A stretch of DNA of 64,000 bases from Blastomussa wellsi (taxonomy: Eukaryota > Cnidaria > Anthozoa > Scleractinia > Plerogyridae): the NCBI GenBank assembly GCA_947652115.1, contig OX393570.1, positions 21,507,175 to 21,571,174 on the forward strand, written 5' to 3'. The notes beneath the pieces were generated by a model. The model ran no database searches and was not told where the DNA came from. It saw nothing but the letters and a program-made list of their open reading frames with translations. Shown one piece after another: positions 48,452 to 60,226 of this stretch. Within the stretch, counting starts at the first letter, position 1, and every line of letters starts with the position of its first letter. A program made the position numbers and the translations under genes.

Positions 48452-51400
48452 TACTATGCTATTTTAATTTATAGGTCATAGTTTCTCTAAGATGATACGT
48501 AAATATGTTTGCAACAATTGATAATTGTTATTAAATGCAGCTAAATGCAAAAATGTATCGCCAAGTTAGCAATAAGAGAAGCTGGCATTCATCAGGTGGT
48601 CAGCGGTCTATGGAGGGTAGTGCAGGCACAGTGCCTCCAGCATTGTAGTGTGTTTCAGTGTGGCACAATGAAGCAGTTTTCGAGTGGAGCATTGGAGATT
48701 TTTCTTTTTTCTGTTGGTTTTTCTCCCTATTCCCATCCCCCCTTTGCCCCGGTTTTCCCAGTGTGATGGGTGCCCTTGCAGGTGACTGTAGGTGGGGGCT
48801 CGTGGCTGGGTTGTGGGGATTTCCAGTCGTGCGAGCATTCACTGTCTCGTGGCGGCTGATCACAGTGGCTGCCCCCCAGACATCCCGAGCATTCATCTTC
48901 CATACAGCTCAATGCATTTGTTAACAGGCAGTGTAGAGTTGCATAAGGTATAATAGACAGTTCTTAAAGGGAATTAAACATGCTGGCAGTGAGGCTATGT
49001 CCATTGTAATGGGGGTTTGGAGAGCTTGCAGAAATAGGAAAGGAAGCAAGGATGCCATGTCTTTAGAGGTTCCATGATATTATAATTAAGGAGCCGAAGT
49101 AAGGGATTCCATTTCATTCAGAATTGGAAAAGTGGACAGCCAAAACGTTTGATAAGGCCTGACTCCATCCTCAATTCAACTCTTAAAATGCCAGAAGTGA
49201 TTAGCATGGAACTTCTCCTTACAATATCAGTACATTGTCAAGGAGACAGGTCATGAGAGTTGACAAACTTATCAGCTGGAGGGTTCTCTTGTGATACAAT
49301 CCCAAGTTGTCTTAACTTATATGTACAAAGGAAAGTATAAATTAAAATCACTTTCATACGATTGGGCCACATTATGGAACTTTTTGCATAATGAGGCCAG
49401 CATGGGAGTTAATTAAGATTGTGAATACTCAAACTTTTTCAGAGATGCAGCCAAGTTGTTTCAGGGAAATGTTACACTAAAGAACTAAAACAAGCACAAT
49501 AAAATGGACACCACACCATCAAAAAATGTAAGTATCTTTTTTGAGTTAGTCAATGAACTTTAAGAAAGATATGTTAAATATAGTTGAACCTCACCAAGTG
49601 TATACGAATGGGCAGTTTCTTGGTATTGACGATGGTGCAATCACAAAATGACATAGAGGAAAGGGACTTAAAAGACAATAAGCAATACCCAAACGCACAA
49701 GACGAAGGTGCGCGTTTTCTGTAAACGAGTGCAAAAATTAAACTGACAAGAATGCACAATCATGCTTTAAATCGCTAGCAAACCGTATAAAAACAAACAT
49801 ACTAAACAATACAAAAATATTACTACTTCACTTTAATTACTGAAGAAATTTGAATAATGTTATGTTGGGGAGCTGTAACCTCACAAACATAGAAATGACG
49901 CGTCTTAGAAAAGCTTAAACTCAAAACGCATGTCCAATGTAAGCCCCATCCTGTTTTAGACGCGCTGCTAATCGTGAAGCTGTGATTCAAATCATTAGTA
50001 ACATGATGCCGCAATGAATGTTGTGTTCACTGTACCCTATGCACGCTTTGCCATGACAATAACGTCAATTGAGAGTGCGCCTTGTTGTCTGTGGAATCAG
50101 TGAATCTCGGAAGATTGTTAAAATGATAAGAGTTTTTGAAAGGTTGTTTTGAAGCCGATCTCTTTGTTTTTACCAAATTTTCGGTGGCCTCTGTCCACCT
50201 TCTTACCCAACATTTACGTTCGAAATTCTTAAAAGGCAACCTTGATTGTTTAAAAGTCCTTTAAAGGGTTAGTTTATAGGTGGAATTCTGTGTTGGAGAC
50301 GATGCCTTTAGGTTATAACAGACTACTTATCTTTTCTTCAATCAACCGTTATAAAAGCGCGCGCTCGATGCGCGTGCACCTAAGAGTGTGCGCACGTGAC
50401 ATAAAAAGACAAATCAACCAATAGGATTACGCCTTGACAGGCCACCCCAAAGCTAACACCATGGAAACGCCAATTGATGACGCGTCTTAACAAACGCGCT
50501 TTTTGTAGTTTTACCGCAACAATGCTTTCACTCAGGGCGCGTCGTGAATTCGCTGCTAAGAACTCCACAAGGAGTGAAGCTAGTTCAGATCCTTTTAAAA
50601 CGTGGCTTAAGGAGAAGTGAAAGATAGGAAGATGATTGGAGACGATAAACAGCAGAAGAAGGCGTTTATCAGGTATCGCCTTTTAAAGTATTTTTCTAGT
50701 TAAAAGTGCAAAGTTTCGCTGTTTTCTTATGCCTGCTTCATTAGGATTCTTGCGAGACCGATCGATAAGATCTTTATGGATTGAATTCCATCTTGCAGTC
50801 TGCCTAATGCCAGGACTATGCTATACTGTGCGGCTGTGCTGTGCTGTGCCATGTAAAAGTAAAAAGCTAGCGTTTTGCAAGATTTAGCATAGTATATCGC
50901 TTGAGACAAACCGAGGTTAATTGCCATGAATTGTACTGGTTTCGCGCCCAGCCAAGTTCGCACCGACAAAGTTCGCACCCTAGTTCACGAGATACAATCA
51001 GTATTTTCACTCTAGGGTTAGGTGCGTTAAAGTTTTTGTGTTTTCTGCTTGCTACTACGTGTTGTAACTGTTTCTTTTCGTGTGTACAGCGTGGTTTGAT
51101 GCCATTGTTGCTTTACAAATCGTATGATGTTTGCCGCTAGTAATTGTTTCAATTGAAAATTTGATGACGTTTGTGTTGTGCAGTATGAACGAGTTATGTT
51201 TGAGCGATCGAAGTTAATGCGTTACGGCTTTCAACTTGGACTTCAAGAAATTGTTTACCGAGTTCCAAACGATCGCGTTTTTTTTTTTCAAACTGGAATT
51301 TCAGCCGAGTTGTGGCTTTTTTCCGAGAACGCTTCTAGAACGCTCAATTGTTTACAAGTTAAATTAGTGGGATTCCTTTGTTTGATCAAGTAAATTAAAC

Positions 51401-52074
51401 GGTCTTAAAATAACAACGTAAATACTAAATTAAAGCTGAGGTGCCTGTTCGCCCAGATAATACGTTTCTTATTAAAGACAACACTATAGTGTCAAAATCA
51501 GCGCCCCAAATTCCGAAAACCCAATAAAATTGAGTACCAGACAACAAGTGCATTACAGCAGTCCAACTTTTTGGCAAATGCAATATTAAAAGGGGTTGAA
51601 TTTGAATTAAATTTATAAATAATCATTAGTAAGTACACAAATGATATTTGTTCTTTGTTGTTGAGTTGTGAGTATCCTCAAAGCGTAACTTAAAATTAGA
51701 AACGAAGAGTGCTTGTAATGAAAAGAAATCAAACCTAAGTTAACATTTAATATCGGTCTATACTGTCGAAACTTCATTGTCTACCCATCAAAAAGCGTCG
51801 AGCCTTGGGAATGTGCTGGGTGTGGTACGGCAATTGGTTTAATTTTACTTGTTACAACTCTTTCCCCGGTAATCCCCGGGGCAAGTGGGGAATTGTTTGA
51901 AGCGGTCTTGTCGCGGGGCTAGGGGTGAGGGGAGCAAATCAAAAGTAAGTTTTCGTTATTGTTCGTAGTATGTCAGTTATAGGTTGACACGATAGTGCCG
52001 AACCGCGTAAAGGAGACTGCCTATTCTAAGGGGAGTGTCTAAAACGTGTGGCGGACTCGGGTTCTATCAAAATT
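48452..52074. other. Intergenic, one possible small frame
   Basis: The overlapping frames at 48545-48924 occupy a G/C-skewed, stop-poor stretch and are mutually exclusive. A compact frame at 50522-50620 (32 codons, MLSLRARREFAAKN...) is followed by a second ATG at 50632 (MIGDDKQQKKAF) that is open into a donor-like CAG|GTATCG at 50671. This could be a first exon with an upstream frame. No downstream exon identified. Confidence 0.3.
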
Positions 52075-52340
52075 AAAATACACCCCTCTGTAACAGACTC
52101 AGTGGAATCTTTATCCTCACTGGGTTTTCGGGAAAAAAGTCACCGGATTCACTAATTTCCCACTGGGTCCGCTCGTTTTCTGTTTTATTTTGCAAACAAA
52201 ATACGCTGGGTCACACCGCACAGTCACTGGGTAAAATCAAAATATTCACTGGGTACTGGGGAGACCAAATTTCCGCTGGGTACGGGAAAATAATCCACTG
52301 GGTAGGGTTTCAGTGGGTGTGTTACAGAGGGGTGTTAAAA
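52075..52340. mobile_element. MITE, ACACCCCTCTGTAACA termini
   Basis: The left AAAATACACCCCTCTGTAAC and the right GTTACAGAGGGGTGTTAAAA are inverted copies. Interior CACTGGG/CCCAGTG words recur. About 266 bp, non-coding. Confidence 0.85.
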
Positions 52341-55300
52341 TCTTTATTTGAGGGTGTTTTTTGCTTCCCCTTTATTGTTCTGTTTGCTGGGTTTCTAGGT
52401 TTACACTAGAGGATATTTACCCGGATTCATAAATGTTACCGGATTCATCGTATTTAGAGTATTCACATTCAAAGGCGTTTACACTAGAGGAGTATTCGGA
52501 TTCCCAACCGTTTACACACATTCATAATCCAGTGTCATTATCAGGAACGGTTACCAATAGGTCCGCCATCTTGGTTTACCGCAAGCCCGTAAGATCGCAG
52601 ACGGATAAATATCCCGTTTCACTGTTCACACGACAAAACATCGCGGATTCAGCAGTATTCGGATACAAAGTATTCACTTTGGATTTGGGATTCAAAATCT
52701 CCGGAGACACGACCAAACCGGGACGTGTTTGTTTCGGATTCACCCGCCTGTGTGTAAACGTCAAAACGAATCCGCTACTAAAACATCTCGGATTCGTCAC
52801 GAATCCAGGAAAATTCCTTCTAGTGTTTTTAGTTTTTACTTCAACTGCAGAGAACACTCACTCTCGTTTCAGTGTATTAACCACGACGTCGACGTTTCCT
52901 TCCTCCATTACCGCCATGTCGACTTTGTAGCGACTTCTTGTCGTTTCCAGGCTCCCCGGATATTATGCTGAGGTACCGGGCCTCCTAGTATCAGACTTCA
53001 TTTTTTTTGGCTCCTTTTTTCTTTTCCGACCGACCGACCCAAAATCAGGAAACGCATTTGACAATAAACGAAGAAAAGGGGGATGGCCTTAAAGATTTCC
53101 TTCAGTTTAATTTTTTAAGTGTAGCCTTCGTGATTTCTTGTTATTTAATTACGTAGTCTCCCTTGTTCAATATATGAAGTCGAGAAAAGCTTCAAATTCT
53201 TGAGTAGATGTGCTGAAAGTCGGCCCTTACAACCTTATGAACAATGACGTCGCGATAGCGAGTGACTTCGTCGGTAAAAGTGAGTGACTTCCCGGTCGCT
53301 TCAAGAAAGTCTAGTTCTTGAAAATAGAACCTCTGTTTTTGCAATTTGTACAGAAAGCAATATTTTTTCTCGACGTTGTACACAGAACGACATTCTTTTG
53401 GTCGACGAGGAGTCCCGGGGCTGGGGAATTGTTCCCGGGGGTGGAGAATTGACCGCCAGCGAAGGAAAAATGGCAAATGCCCGACGGTATGATGGAGGGG
53501 TGGGTGGGGGGGGGGGGTGGGGTGGCATAGTAACAGCTAGAATTGAACCACGCATTGTACTAACTAAAAGTGAAGTTCCTTGAAGTACTAACTCGCAGAA
53601 CTGTACTGGCTTATTCTTCGAGAAATAACTACTCGTTTGATCTAGAGATTTTCAGGCTTTTATGCACTATTCGTCAGTAACAGTCAAGGAAACTCGCTTG
53701 AATTGCAAACTTACCCCGAGTTGTAATCAAACAATGCCTTTTCTTTCTTTTAACAAGGCGGTTAACGGAGTCTAGGTCCCCAAACGAAGAGGGTTTTCAT
53801 TGCAGAACCATTTCTCACTTTGAAAGTGAACGAATAGAAGTCATCTTTTCAAGTGGTGGTGAAATCCGCGCATTCTGTTCTTCGACATTATTTCCCAATT
53901 TCAGTCGGGGAACAAGTGCTATATTTGACAAATCGTCGTTGACGCCCTCGACGATTTTCCGACTTATTTTATCCAATCAAAAGACTACAGTACCGCGAGC
54001 ACTCGCGAAAGTAATAGCGCTAGCAAGCCTTCATGTTGCTTAGCAACTTCAGGCACAAACACCTTGGGCCCAGTCCCTTCTGGGAGGTGGGATTTCGTCA
54101 ATTTGAAATTCAAGTCGCTTTAGAAATGGATAGCATGTACTCTAAATTCGCATACGTTGTAATAAATAACACGACCAGCTCGAGAAGTGTGTGTAAGTGT
54201 GGGAAACGACTTCTTCGAAATGAGCAGATTTCAAAACGTGGATACCGCCGTTTATAATCTGGTGTGATGTTTGGTAGCGGATCATTCGTGCCTTGGTCGC
54301 TATCATCGCGGTACCCATGTCGTCGCTTAGCCAATTCTTTGCTGCTCCTTTGTCATGGTTCATGACTTGTCTTGATCTTTCCTCAATGTGTTCATCATTT
54401 ACTTTGCTTGAACACCATTTCATCTATATGCAGACTGATCAATAGAGTGACTTAGCGTAATCGTCTCTGCGAAATTTTCCTTTTGACGATTCTACAGTTG
54501 ATCTTCCGTACGCACAGCTAGGCATTGTAAGTAAAATAATGTCATGCCCTCTGTTCTGTTGTAAAGACTGCCCCTTGCAATGTTAGACTTTTGAACGGTA
54601 ACAAAAATATAGGGCTTAGTTTTCGTGCGGTGATGTAGAGCCCGAGGCTTCCTGGGATAAAATGACTCATTCTTGACCCCAGGACCGTTTCCCCCTCTTA
54701 ACCGGCTGGGCCTTTGTACGAGTAAAAGTTGCTCTTATCTGGTTGGCTAGATTTAAATTCTCCTTACTAAAATTTAGCCAATCAAATCACTTGCCTTCAG
54801 AGCGATCTCTTATTCGTGCAACACCGCATATTGTAAAACGCTGGCAAAGCGCGCTTTCTATTGACATATTCTTGTTCTAATTCATTCTGGTTTCCATTCG
54901 CATAGCAAGCGTGGTTGCTTGACAAAAAATGTGCTTACGCTGCATATTATGAAACGTTTGCGAAGATCGCCTGGTGCTAATTCATCTTTATTTCAAAGTT
55001 TTCAGCAAAATGCCACGATCTTGGCTTTGTAGTTAAATCTTGCATTTTACTCCAGCCATGCGGTCGTCCTTGATGCTACAATGTTTCCAACTTAAGCAAA
55101 ACAAAACTTTCCTCCAGGTCCAAGAAATAGAACATGCAAGTGTCACATTTACTCAAATATTTTTTGCTAAAATACTACGAAATGTGTAATGATATAATTG
55201 AAACTACCCAGAGTCTTAAACTCTAACGAAACTACGAACATCTTTGCGCTGAAAAAAGTCAAGTGTGCGTCAATGTTCCAAATGATACCAAACGAGCTCG

Positions 55301-55342
55301 AAGATATAAGCAATCAGTCCTTTGAAAGGCAGATCAAGGGCT
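52341..55342. other. Repeat-derived and intergenic sequence
   Basis: The 165-codon frame at 52433-52930 is built from recurring GGATTC/GAATCC and TTTACACTAGAGGA words on both strands, which points to a diverged repeat, not a gene. G-rich runs lie at 53495-53520. From 54826 the CGCATATTGTAAAACGCTGG module found throughout the Family 2 array appears, marking the array's distal flank. Confidence 0.4.
54826..54980. repeat. Array-associated GCGCGCTTTC module
   Basis: CGCATATTGTAAAACGCTGG followed by CAAAGCGCGCTTTCTATT, and AAAATGTGCTTACGCTGCAT. Related copies occur at about 56285, 57515, 57825-57870, 57960-58005, 60500-60555 and 60645-60680, always between Family 2 genes. They mark duplicated intergenic blocks. 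Confidence 0.65.
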
Positions 55343-55374
55343 TCATAAGTTATCTTCTTTCTTGTCCTTGGTAT
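55343..55374 (-). other. Possible alternative terminal exon of P1 (charged tail)
   Basis: After an acceptor (TGCTTTTCAG), a phase-1 reading gives DTKDKKEDNL and a stop at 55345-55343. The matching phase and resemblance to the P3 and P5 terminal exons suggest it is not random. Normally it would be the 3' UTR exon. Confidence 0.4.
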
Positions 55375-55874
55375 CTGAAAAGCAGATTGATTCTTCTAGC
55401 ACTGTTTCGTAAAATAGATAACTTTCTCTAAGGAGAGCAGGCTCCCAGACTCAGTCAGCAAAATTATAATTGTATTGAATTATCTTACATCCAATGCTAC
55501 ATGATATAAGTCAACAAGGGCACAGACAATGTTAGCAGTCAGCAACACTGGTCTTTATTCACAGCATCCACTATTTTTCCTATTGTTTGGGTCTGTGTTA
55601 GATTCTCAACTACAAGAATGTGCATAAAGGTTCTGCTGTCCATCTTACACTCGACAATTTTCCCACTTAATATATTAAAGACATTCCGTGCGATCGTACT
55701 CATCTAATTTTAAGTGGGTCTTCCACCTGGAAAATCTAAATCAGTTACACCCGTTCGATAGGTGGCGCGCGAGTACACAAAGTGTTAAGGAGCTATCGGA
55801 TTTATTTTACAGATGCTAAGGTTTTCTTCCACTTTTTAAGCAAGAATTTAAAATGATACGCTTACCCTTTGTCG

Positions 55875-56060
55875 TCAGAGCAGAACACACTCGGAACAAT
55901 AACCTGAAGCAACAAAGAGAGAAATCTCGTTAGATCACGGCGGCTCGAAAGCGAGGAAAGAAAAACCTTCTGTAGTAGCCGGACAATTAGATTTATTGCA
56001 TGGAGGTTTAAAATTAGCGTCTTTGTTTGAATTCCCACATGTGCAAGATTTCCCTGGCAT
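55875..56060 (-). CDS. Family 2 P1: 40-aa CaaX-box peptide, Cys-rich
   Basis: CDS complement(join(55875..55903, 55967..56060)), 40 aa. Exon 1 begins MPGKSCTCGNSNKDANF and ends in phase 1 (CAGAAG|GTTTTT). Exon 2 follows TTGCTTCAG and encodes GYCSECVLL then TGA. The last four residues, CVLL, fit a CaaX box, with Leu last favouring geranylgeranylation by the known rule. The stop is 9 nt before a donor (AAAGG|GTAAGC). Four further Cys in the body are unusual for the family. A terminal exon at 55374 (after CTTTTCAG) may serve as 3' UTR or, if exon 2 is skipped, encode an alternative tail. The predicted peptide would be cytosolic-face membrane-anchored after prenylation (inference). Confidence 0.65.
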
Positions 56061-56164
56061 TTTTAGCTCTTTTAGTACTAATACAAGTAGTAGTTACTTT
56101 GTTTCAAACCTAGGCTTGAGGCTAAGTTGGTAGAATCGCAAACTTTTAAAAGAAAATTTGCCAA

Positions 56165-56190
56165 TTGATTGACAGGTCAGATTCTGTTGT
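56165..56190 (-). promoter_or_regulatory. Conserved upstream element of P1
   Basis: Plus-strand TTGATTGACAGGTCAGATTC, about 105 bp upstream of the ATG. Near-identical blocks sit at comparable distance before P2, P4 and P6. Likely a core promoter or activator site. Confidence 0.55.
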
Positions 56191-56606
56191 TATTTCGAGG
56201 AAATGTGTTATAAATTAAATTCAACGAGGCATAAAATTCACTGAGTATTCCCACCTCCCTTGAATTCAAAGCAGACATGAAAAGCGCGCTTTGCATTTAA
56301 ATTGCAAAGACGCACGACCCATGATCTTTCTTAATTAATTTTTCGTGAGGGTGAGATTGAGCACAATTTGATTATGACACAATCGGTTCAGGAACTTTCC
56401 CTTCAGATCGATTGGTCTTGCGCATCTAGTTTCCATTTGCGAGCCATTTCGCGTACCAGTTGGCCGTTCCGTTCAATAAAATCAAGAGTGCTTAAAAGAT
56501 AACTCACGAGTCTGCATATCGAAGAGATCGCGAATTTGATGAATATTGACGATGAATATACCACCACGTTTTTTGTGATAATTGAAACACTGCTTACCTT
56601 CTTTCG

Positions 56607-57156
56607 TCATTGCAAAACGCAGGACGAGTCGTATCCTGAAAACAGAACGAGAGAACTGTCGTTAGAGGATTTAAAATAAAAAACAAAAGTTATGAGGTCA
56701 CCAACCTCCCTCGCCACTCGGTTGGCTTTGAGTTTCTGGCGGAGCAGTTGAACTGCTGTGAGAATTTCTGCTACATTGGTAGCTTCTAGCAGAGACATTG
56801 CTCTGATTCGGTGTTGTAGTATAGTGTGTCCTATACTGCCCGCTTCGCGAAGAGCTGGAGCGCTCGTTTGTTGACGTATTAGAACATTGTCCGTGTCTGG
56901 GATGCCCATGGTGACTACTAAACGAAGCAGTAGAATTTCTACCATTTTCACTGCTTCTGCAAGAGCTAGGTCGCTGATTTGACGTGGTAGTTGAATTTCT
57001 ATGATAGTTTCCACTACATCCCTGGCTTCTCGAATGACCAGCGTGTTGGTGTGATGTTGTAGTCGAGTGTCGCGATGGATTTCCATTTCGGACACTGCAT
57101 CTTGAATATCCCGCGTCGGCTGTCGAATTTCCTCTTACTCGAGATCTTCCGGACAT
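56607..57156 (-). CDS. Family 2 P2: 159-aa CaaX protein expanded by Ser/Asn/His-rich repeats
   Basis: CDS complement(join(56607..56635, 56706..57156)), 159 aa. The N-terminus MSGRSRVRGNSTADAGYSR matches the family pattern. The body then continues through several imperfect ~25-residue repeats, rich in Ser, Asn, Thr, His and Gln (recurring CS.N, NSTTTSNQ, SRS), about four times the usual length. Exon 1 ends in phase 1 (GGGAG|GTTGGT). Exon 2, after GTTTTCAG, encodes GYDSSCVLQ and TGA. CVLQ is a CaaX box whose final Gln favours farnesylation. A donor (AAG|GTAAGC) follows 9 nt after the stop. The repeat region should be intrinsically disordered; a spacer or low-complexity tether is possible. Confidence 0.7.
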
Positions 57157-57259
57157 TTTTTTACTTGTTAACTTTCGTTCAACATAAATACAAGTATATG
57201 GTGTTTTTACTCAGTCTACCTTATGAATAAGACGTGGCAGCTGCTAAGTGGAATAGACA

Positions 57260-57293
57260 TTTGATTGGTTGACGGGACAAATTCTGCTGACTC
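57260..57293 (-). promoter_or_regulatory. Conserved upstream element of P2
   Basis: Plus-strand TTGATTGGTTGACGGGACAA continuing ATTCTGCTGACTCG, about 105-130 bp upstream of the ATG; matches the blocks at P1, P4 and P6. Confidence 0.55.
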
Positions 57294-58531
57294 GCGCGTT
57301 TCCTTGCGCTTCTTGTGATGTACGATAAACAAGTTTGTAAGGTGCTAAATTTAGCGCGCATTCCCCTTTCTGATACAAAATGAAACACAAATACCTAAAA
57401 GTTGTACTGGGCTAGTTTTTCTTTTAAGAAACAAACACGAGATAGTTGACTCCGTGTTCTATTTATTACAGTAAAAAAATTGAATGCAAAATTAACCCTC
57501 CCTCGGTTTAACCGCATACAAAACGCGTGCTTTTAGTTATATTACAAAGATGCGCGCGCCATAATATTTTTCATGTCTATAACACCTTTGTTCTTAACGG
57601 TGGGAAAGACCCCAGCATAGTTGCGTCGTAATCAGCCGATGGACTAACCCTGAGATCAAATGTTTTGAAATAACAAGCTTGCATTTGACGGGACGCGCGA
57701 TTTTAAAAAGTTATTTGATTCACAATAATCCTGTTTATCTTATCGTCAACGTTCATCCTTATTTGTATGTTTGACGTATTTGGTCTCCATTTTCCTAGAA
57801 ATCGGCTGTTGTTTGGCCAAAAATGTGCTTACATTGCACGCAAGAAACGCTGGCAAAGCGCGCTTTCAATTAAATGCGACGTTGTTTTGAGTTTATCCAA
57901 TTTTCTTTTATGTCTCAACCCGGTCGCCATTATTAAAAAAATATATAAATAAATAAAAGCGCCTACACCGCGTATTGTAAAACGCTGCTTAGCACGCTTT
58001 CTGTTTACTCAGCCTTGGACTTAGATTTTGCAATACGTAGGTTTGTTAGGAAGTTATTTTGCTGGAGTTTATACTTTGTGTTGATCCAATGGCCTAATTA
58101 AAAGTTTCATGGGAATGAAGCTTATTTTGTAGTCGATGATTAACCCCAGAAACACGCGTATAAGCCGGAATAAAACACAACTGAAGTAATTTTCTGTGCG
58201 ATATTTATTCCACTCAAGCCGTTCGTTCCATAATATCAGTTCATCTGCTTGCAGATTGCACATCAGAAATGAATGTTCAAGGTGTTACAATCCTTGAATT
58301 CACGATTGGTGAAACGAAAAAACGTTTTGTGCACATGAATTTAACTTGAAAATGTTACATCTATTAGCTTCTATTCAAATATAGGCAGTTATCATCAAAA
58401 GTGCAACGAACTAACGAATAATCCTCATAAAAAAAGCTACGAAAGTCTTCCAAACGTTTTCAATAGTCTAACAAAACGTGTTTTAAGTCAGTAGAGATAA
58501 ATATTCCGTCCTTGGCTTGTGACCGAGAACT
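57294..58531. other. Spacer between P2 and P3
   Basis: Contains three copies of the array-associated AAACGCTGGCAAAGCGCGCT-type module and a probable P3 polyadenylation signal (TTTATT on the plus strand near 58205). The 58069-58263 minus-strand frame is unsupported. Confidence 0.4.
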
Positions 58532-58566
58532 TCATAAACTCTCTTCTTCTTCTTCTTCTTTTGTTG
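58532..58566 (-). other. Possible alternative terminal exon of P3 (acidic tail)
   Basis: Following TTACTTTTAG, the phase-1 reading gives TTKEEEEEESL and a stop at 58534-58532. It uses the same phase and shape as the terminal exons of P1 and P5. Otherwise the 3' UTR exon of P3. Confidence 0.4.
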
Positions 58567-59171
58567 CTAAAAGTAAAGATAATCTTGTTAGTTCTGGTGG
58601 TAGAGAAAAACACTGCATGGCTCTGGATTGTCGGAGATCTGATTTCCGTGTGTGTTAGGAGCAGCGAGATTTGAAGGCAATATTCACAAACACTCGAGTT
58701 TATTAACTCAATAAGCTAGTTCCGTTCTTCAGGTTTTTGGCTGTGCTTAATTGCAGACTAGTCGATGGCGCGCAAATGTTCTATCGAACGTATCTTTTCA
58801 TTTGCTACTATATCTAGTAACTGACTAACGACTTAGTTACAAACTGTTTAATAAGGCCACATTGATGTTAAATGTTATGCGCGTTGATCGAGTTTCAAAT
58901 GTGAATTTTCGATTGTCATGAAGCAAGATTTTCGGTCTACGATCTATGGTATTTTCCTAAAATGATATCTCACTTATTCAAATGATATCATATACTAGAG
59001 TGAAAAATCGATTCATTTGAAATGGTGTGATTAATTAACAGTTGTTCTCAAATTTTGAGCAAATTGCGTCTTCAAGTCGCGTATTAAACTTATTGTTGTA
59101 TCAAATGATAGGTGCTAAAAATCACTTTCGCTTTTCGCTTTATATAGAAGCTTAAAATACAACTCACCTTG

Positions 59172-59441
59172 TTACATTATGCTACAGGAATCGAGCCACT
59201 CTGAAATAGCGAAATAAAAGCAGTTTAGGACCTTGAGTTAAGAAGAAAACAACTTACTGGCAAAACTGTGTACTGTACTTTTTAAATCTCTTTGCGAAAC
59301 AACCGCTTTTCCCGCCAGCGGAGTTCTCGGCCTACGTTGACCGTTGTTCTTTTTCTTTTTAACACGTTTCTTCGGTGCGCTCCTTCTTTTTTTGTATCCA
59401 GCGTCGCGAGTCACGTTAACACTCGCTCCTGACTTGCCCAT
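59172..59441 (-). CDS. Family 2 P3: 70-aa CaaX protein with polybasic region
   Basis: CDS complement(join(59172..59200, 59258..59441)), 70 aa. Aligned to its sisters, it starts MGKSGASVNVTRDAGY; an upstream in-frame ATG at 59504 would add 21 residues. A dense basic stretch follows (KKRRSAPKKRVKKKKNN). Exon 1 ends in phase 1 at GCCA|GTAAGT. Exon 2 (after CTATTTCAG) encodes WLDSCSIM and TAA. CSIM is a CaaX box, Met last favouring farnesylation. The stop lies 4 nt before CAAG|GTGAGT. A polybasic stretch plus CaaX is the combination that sends K-Ras-type proteins to acidic inner membranes; nuclear localisation is an alternative. Confidence 0.65.
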
Positions 59442-59878
59442 TTCGACTGTCGAAGTTACTGAATCACCCTCCCAAGTTTTCTTGCCGCCACGAGGGTTTA
59501 TCAAATCAAGCAGAACTTATTTCGATCCCGCGCTTTTTGAGATGTGTGACGCATATGGTTTTTATTCAGCGTACGTTCGGTTGACCATTCAGAAATGGTT
59601 ACAATGTGAGCTTATTGTAAACTCGATTCTTGCATTCTAAATTGAGATCATAAAGATACTATGGCATATTCCGATGAATCTTCCAACTAAATAGGTCCTA
59701 AATCAAATGTAGTCTGCGCAAAGGTTCATCCCCATTAAATCATCCGAACAAAACGGGTTCTTAATCAAGTAGCGTTCGCTCGAAAGGTGACGCGCAAGGG
59801 TCGCCATATTGAAAGGAAGCCACAAGATGAATACACATGATGGCATATTTAAATGAAAAAACTGCTTACCCTCTATCG

Positions 59879-60089
59879 TCATAGCAAAATGCAACACGAG
59901 TCGCGATCAGCTGAAACAGCAAGGAGAAAGAAATTATAAGATGAAGTCGGAAGCAAAGACAAAAGCGATGAAATCTTAGCGCTTACAGCCCCCGCAGCAT
60001 CCAGAGTTTTGCTCGTTTGATGAATTTCGTGGACGTGGGTAATCTGGATCTCTACCCGTGTTGCCGCTTCCTCCCGATTTGCCTGGCAT
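59879..60089 (-). CDS. Family 2 P4: 44-aa CaaX-box peptide
   Basis: CDS complement(join(59879..59910, 59987..60089)), 44 aa. Exon 1 begins MPGKSGGSGNTGRDPDYPRP and ends in a GCCGG run at a phase-1 donor (GGGGGCT|GTAAGC). Exon 2, after TGTTTCAG, encodes DRDSCCILL and TGA. CILL is the CaaX box, with a second Cys just before it that could be palmitoylated, as in some small GTPases (inference). The donor is 9 nt after the stop (GAGG|GTAAGC). This gene gives the cleanest match to the family N-terminus. Confidence 0.7.
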
Positions 60090-60193
60090 TTTAACTGAAG
60101 TCTCTACGCTTTTCTAGCTCGGGAGAGAGATGAAGGTTGTACAAGAATAGAAGGCAGAGGTGGCGTGAGCCCATTTGGTGGAAATCTATAGCA

Positions 60194-60226
60194 CGATTGA
60201 TTGACACCGTAGATTCGGTTGACTGA
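60194..60226 (-). promoter_or_regulatory. Conserved upstream element of P4
   Basis: Plus-strand CGATTGATTGACACCGTAGA continuing TTCGGTTGACTGAC, about 105-135 bp upstream of the ATG. A diverged version of the P1/P2/P6 block. Confidence 0.45.

Noticed and set aside
48545..48924. Five overlapping frames on both strands
   Set aside because: Mutually exclusive frames in a stop-poor, skewed stretch; no start context, domain or splice pattern.
52433..52930. 165-codon plus-strand frame
   Set aside because: Built from recurring GGATTC/GAATCC words present in both orientations; no domain and no splice support. Judged to be a diverged repeat.
56607..57095. 162-codon minus-strand frame overlapping P2
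   Set aside because: It shares the stop and the CaaX exon frame but runs through the intron and uses another frame of the repeat region; it lacks the family N-terminus.
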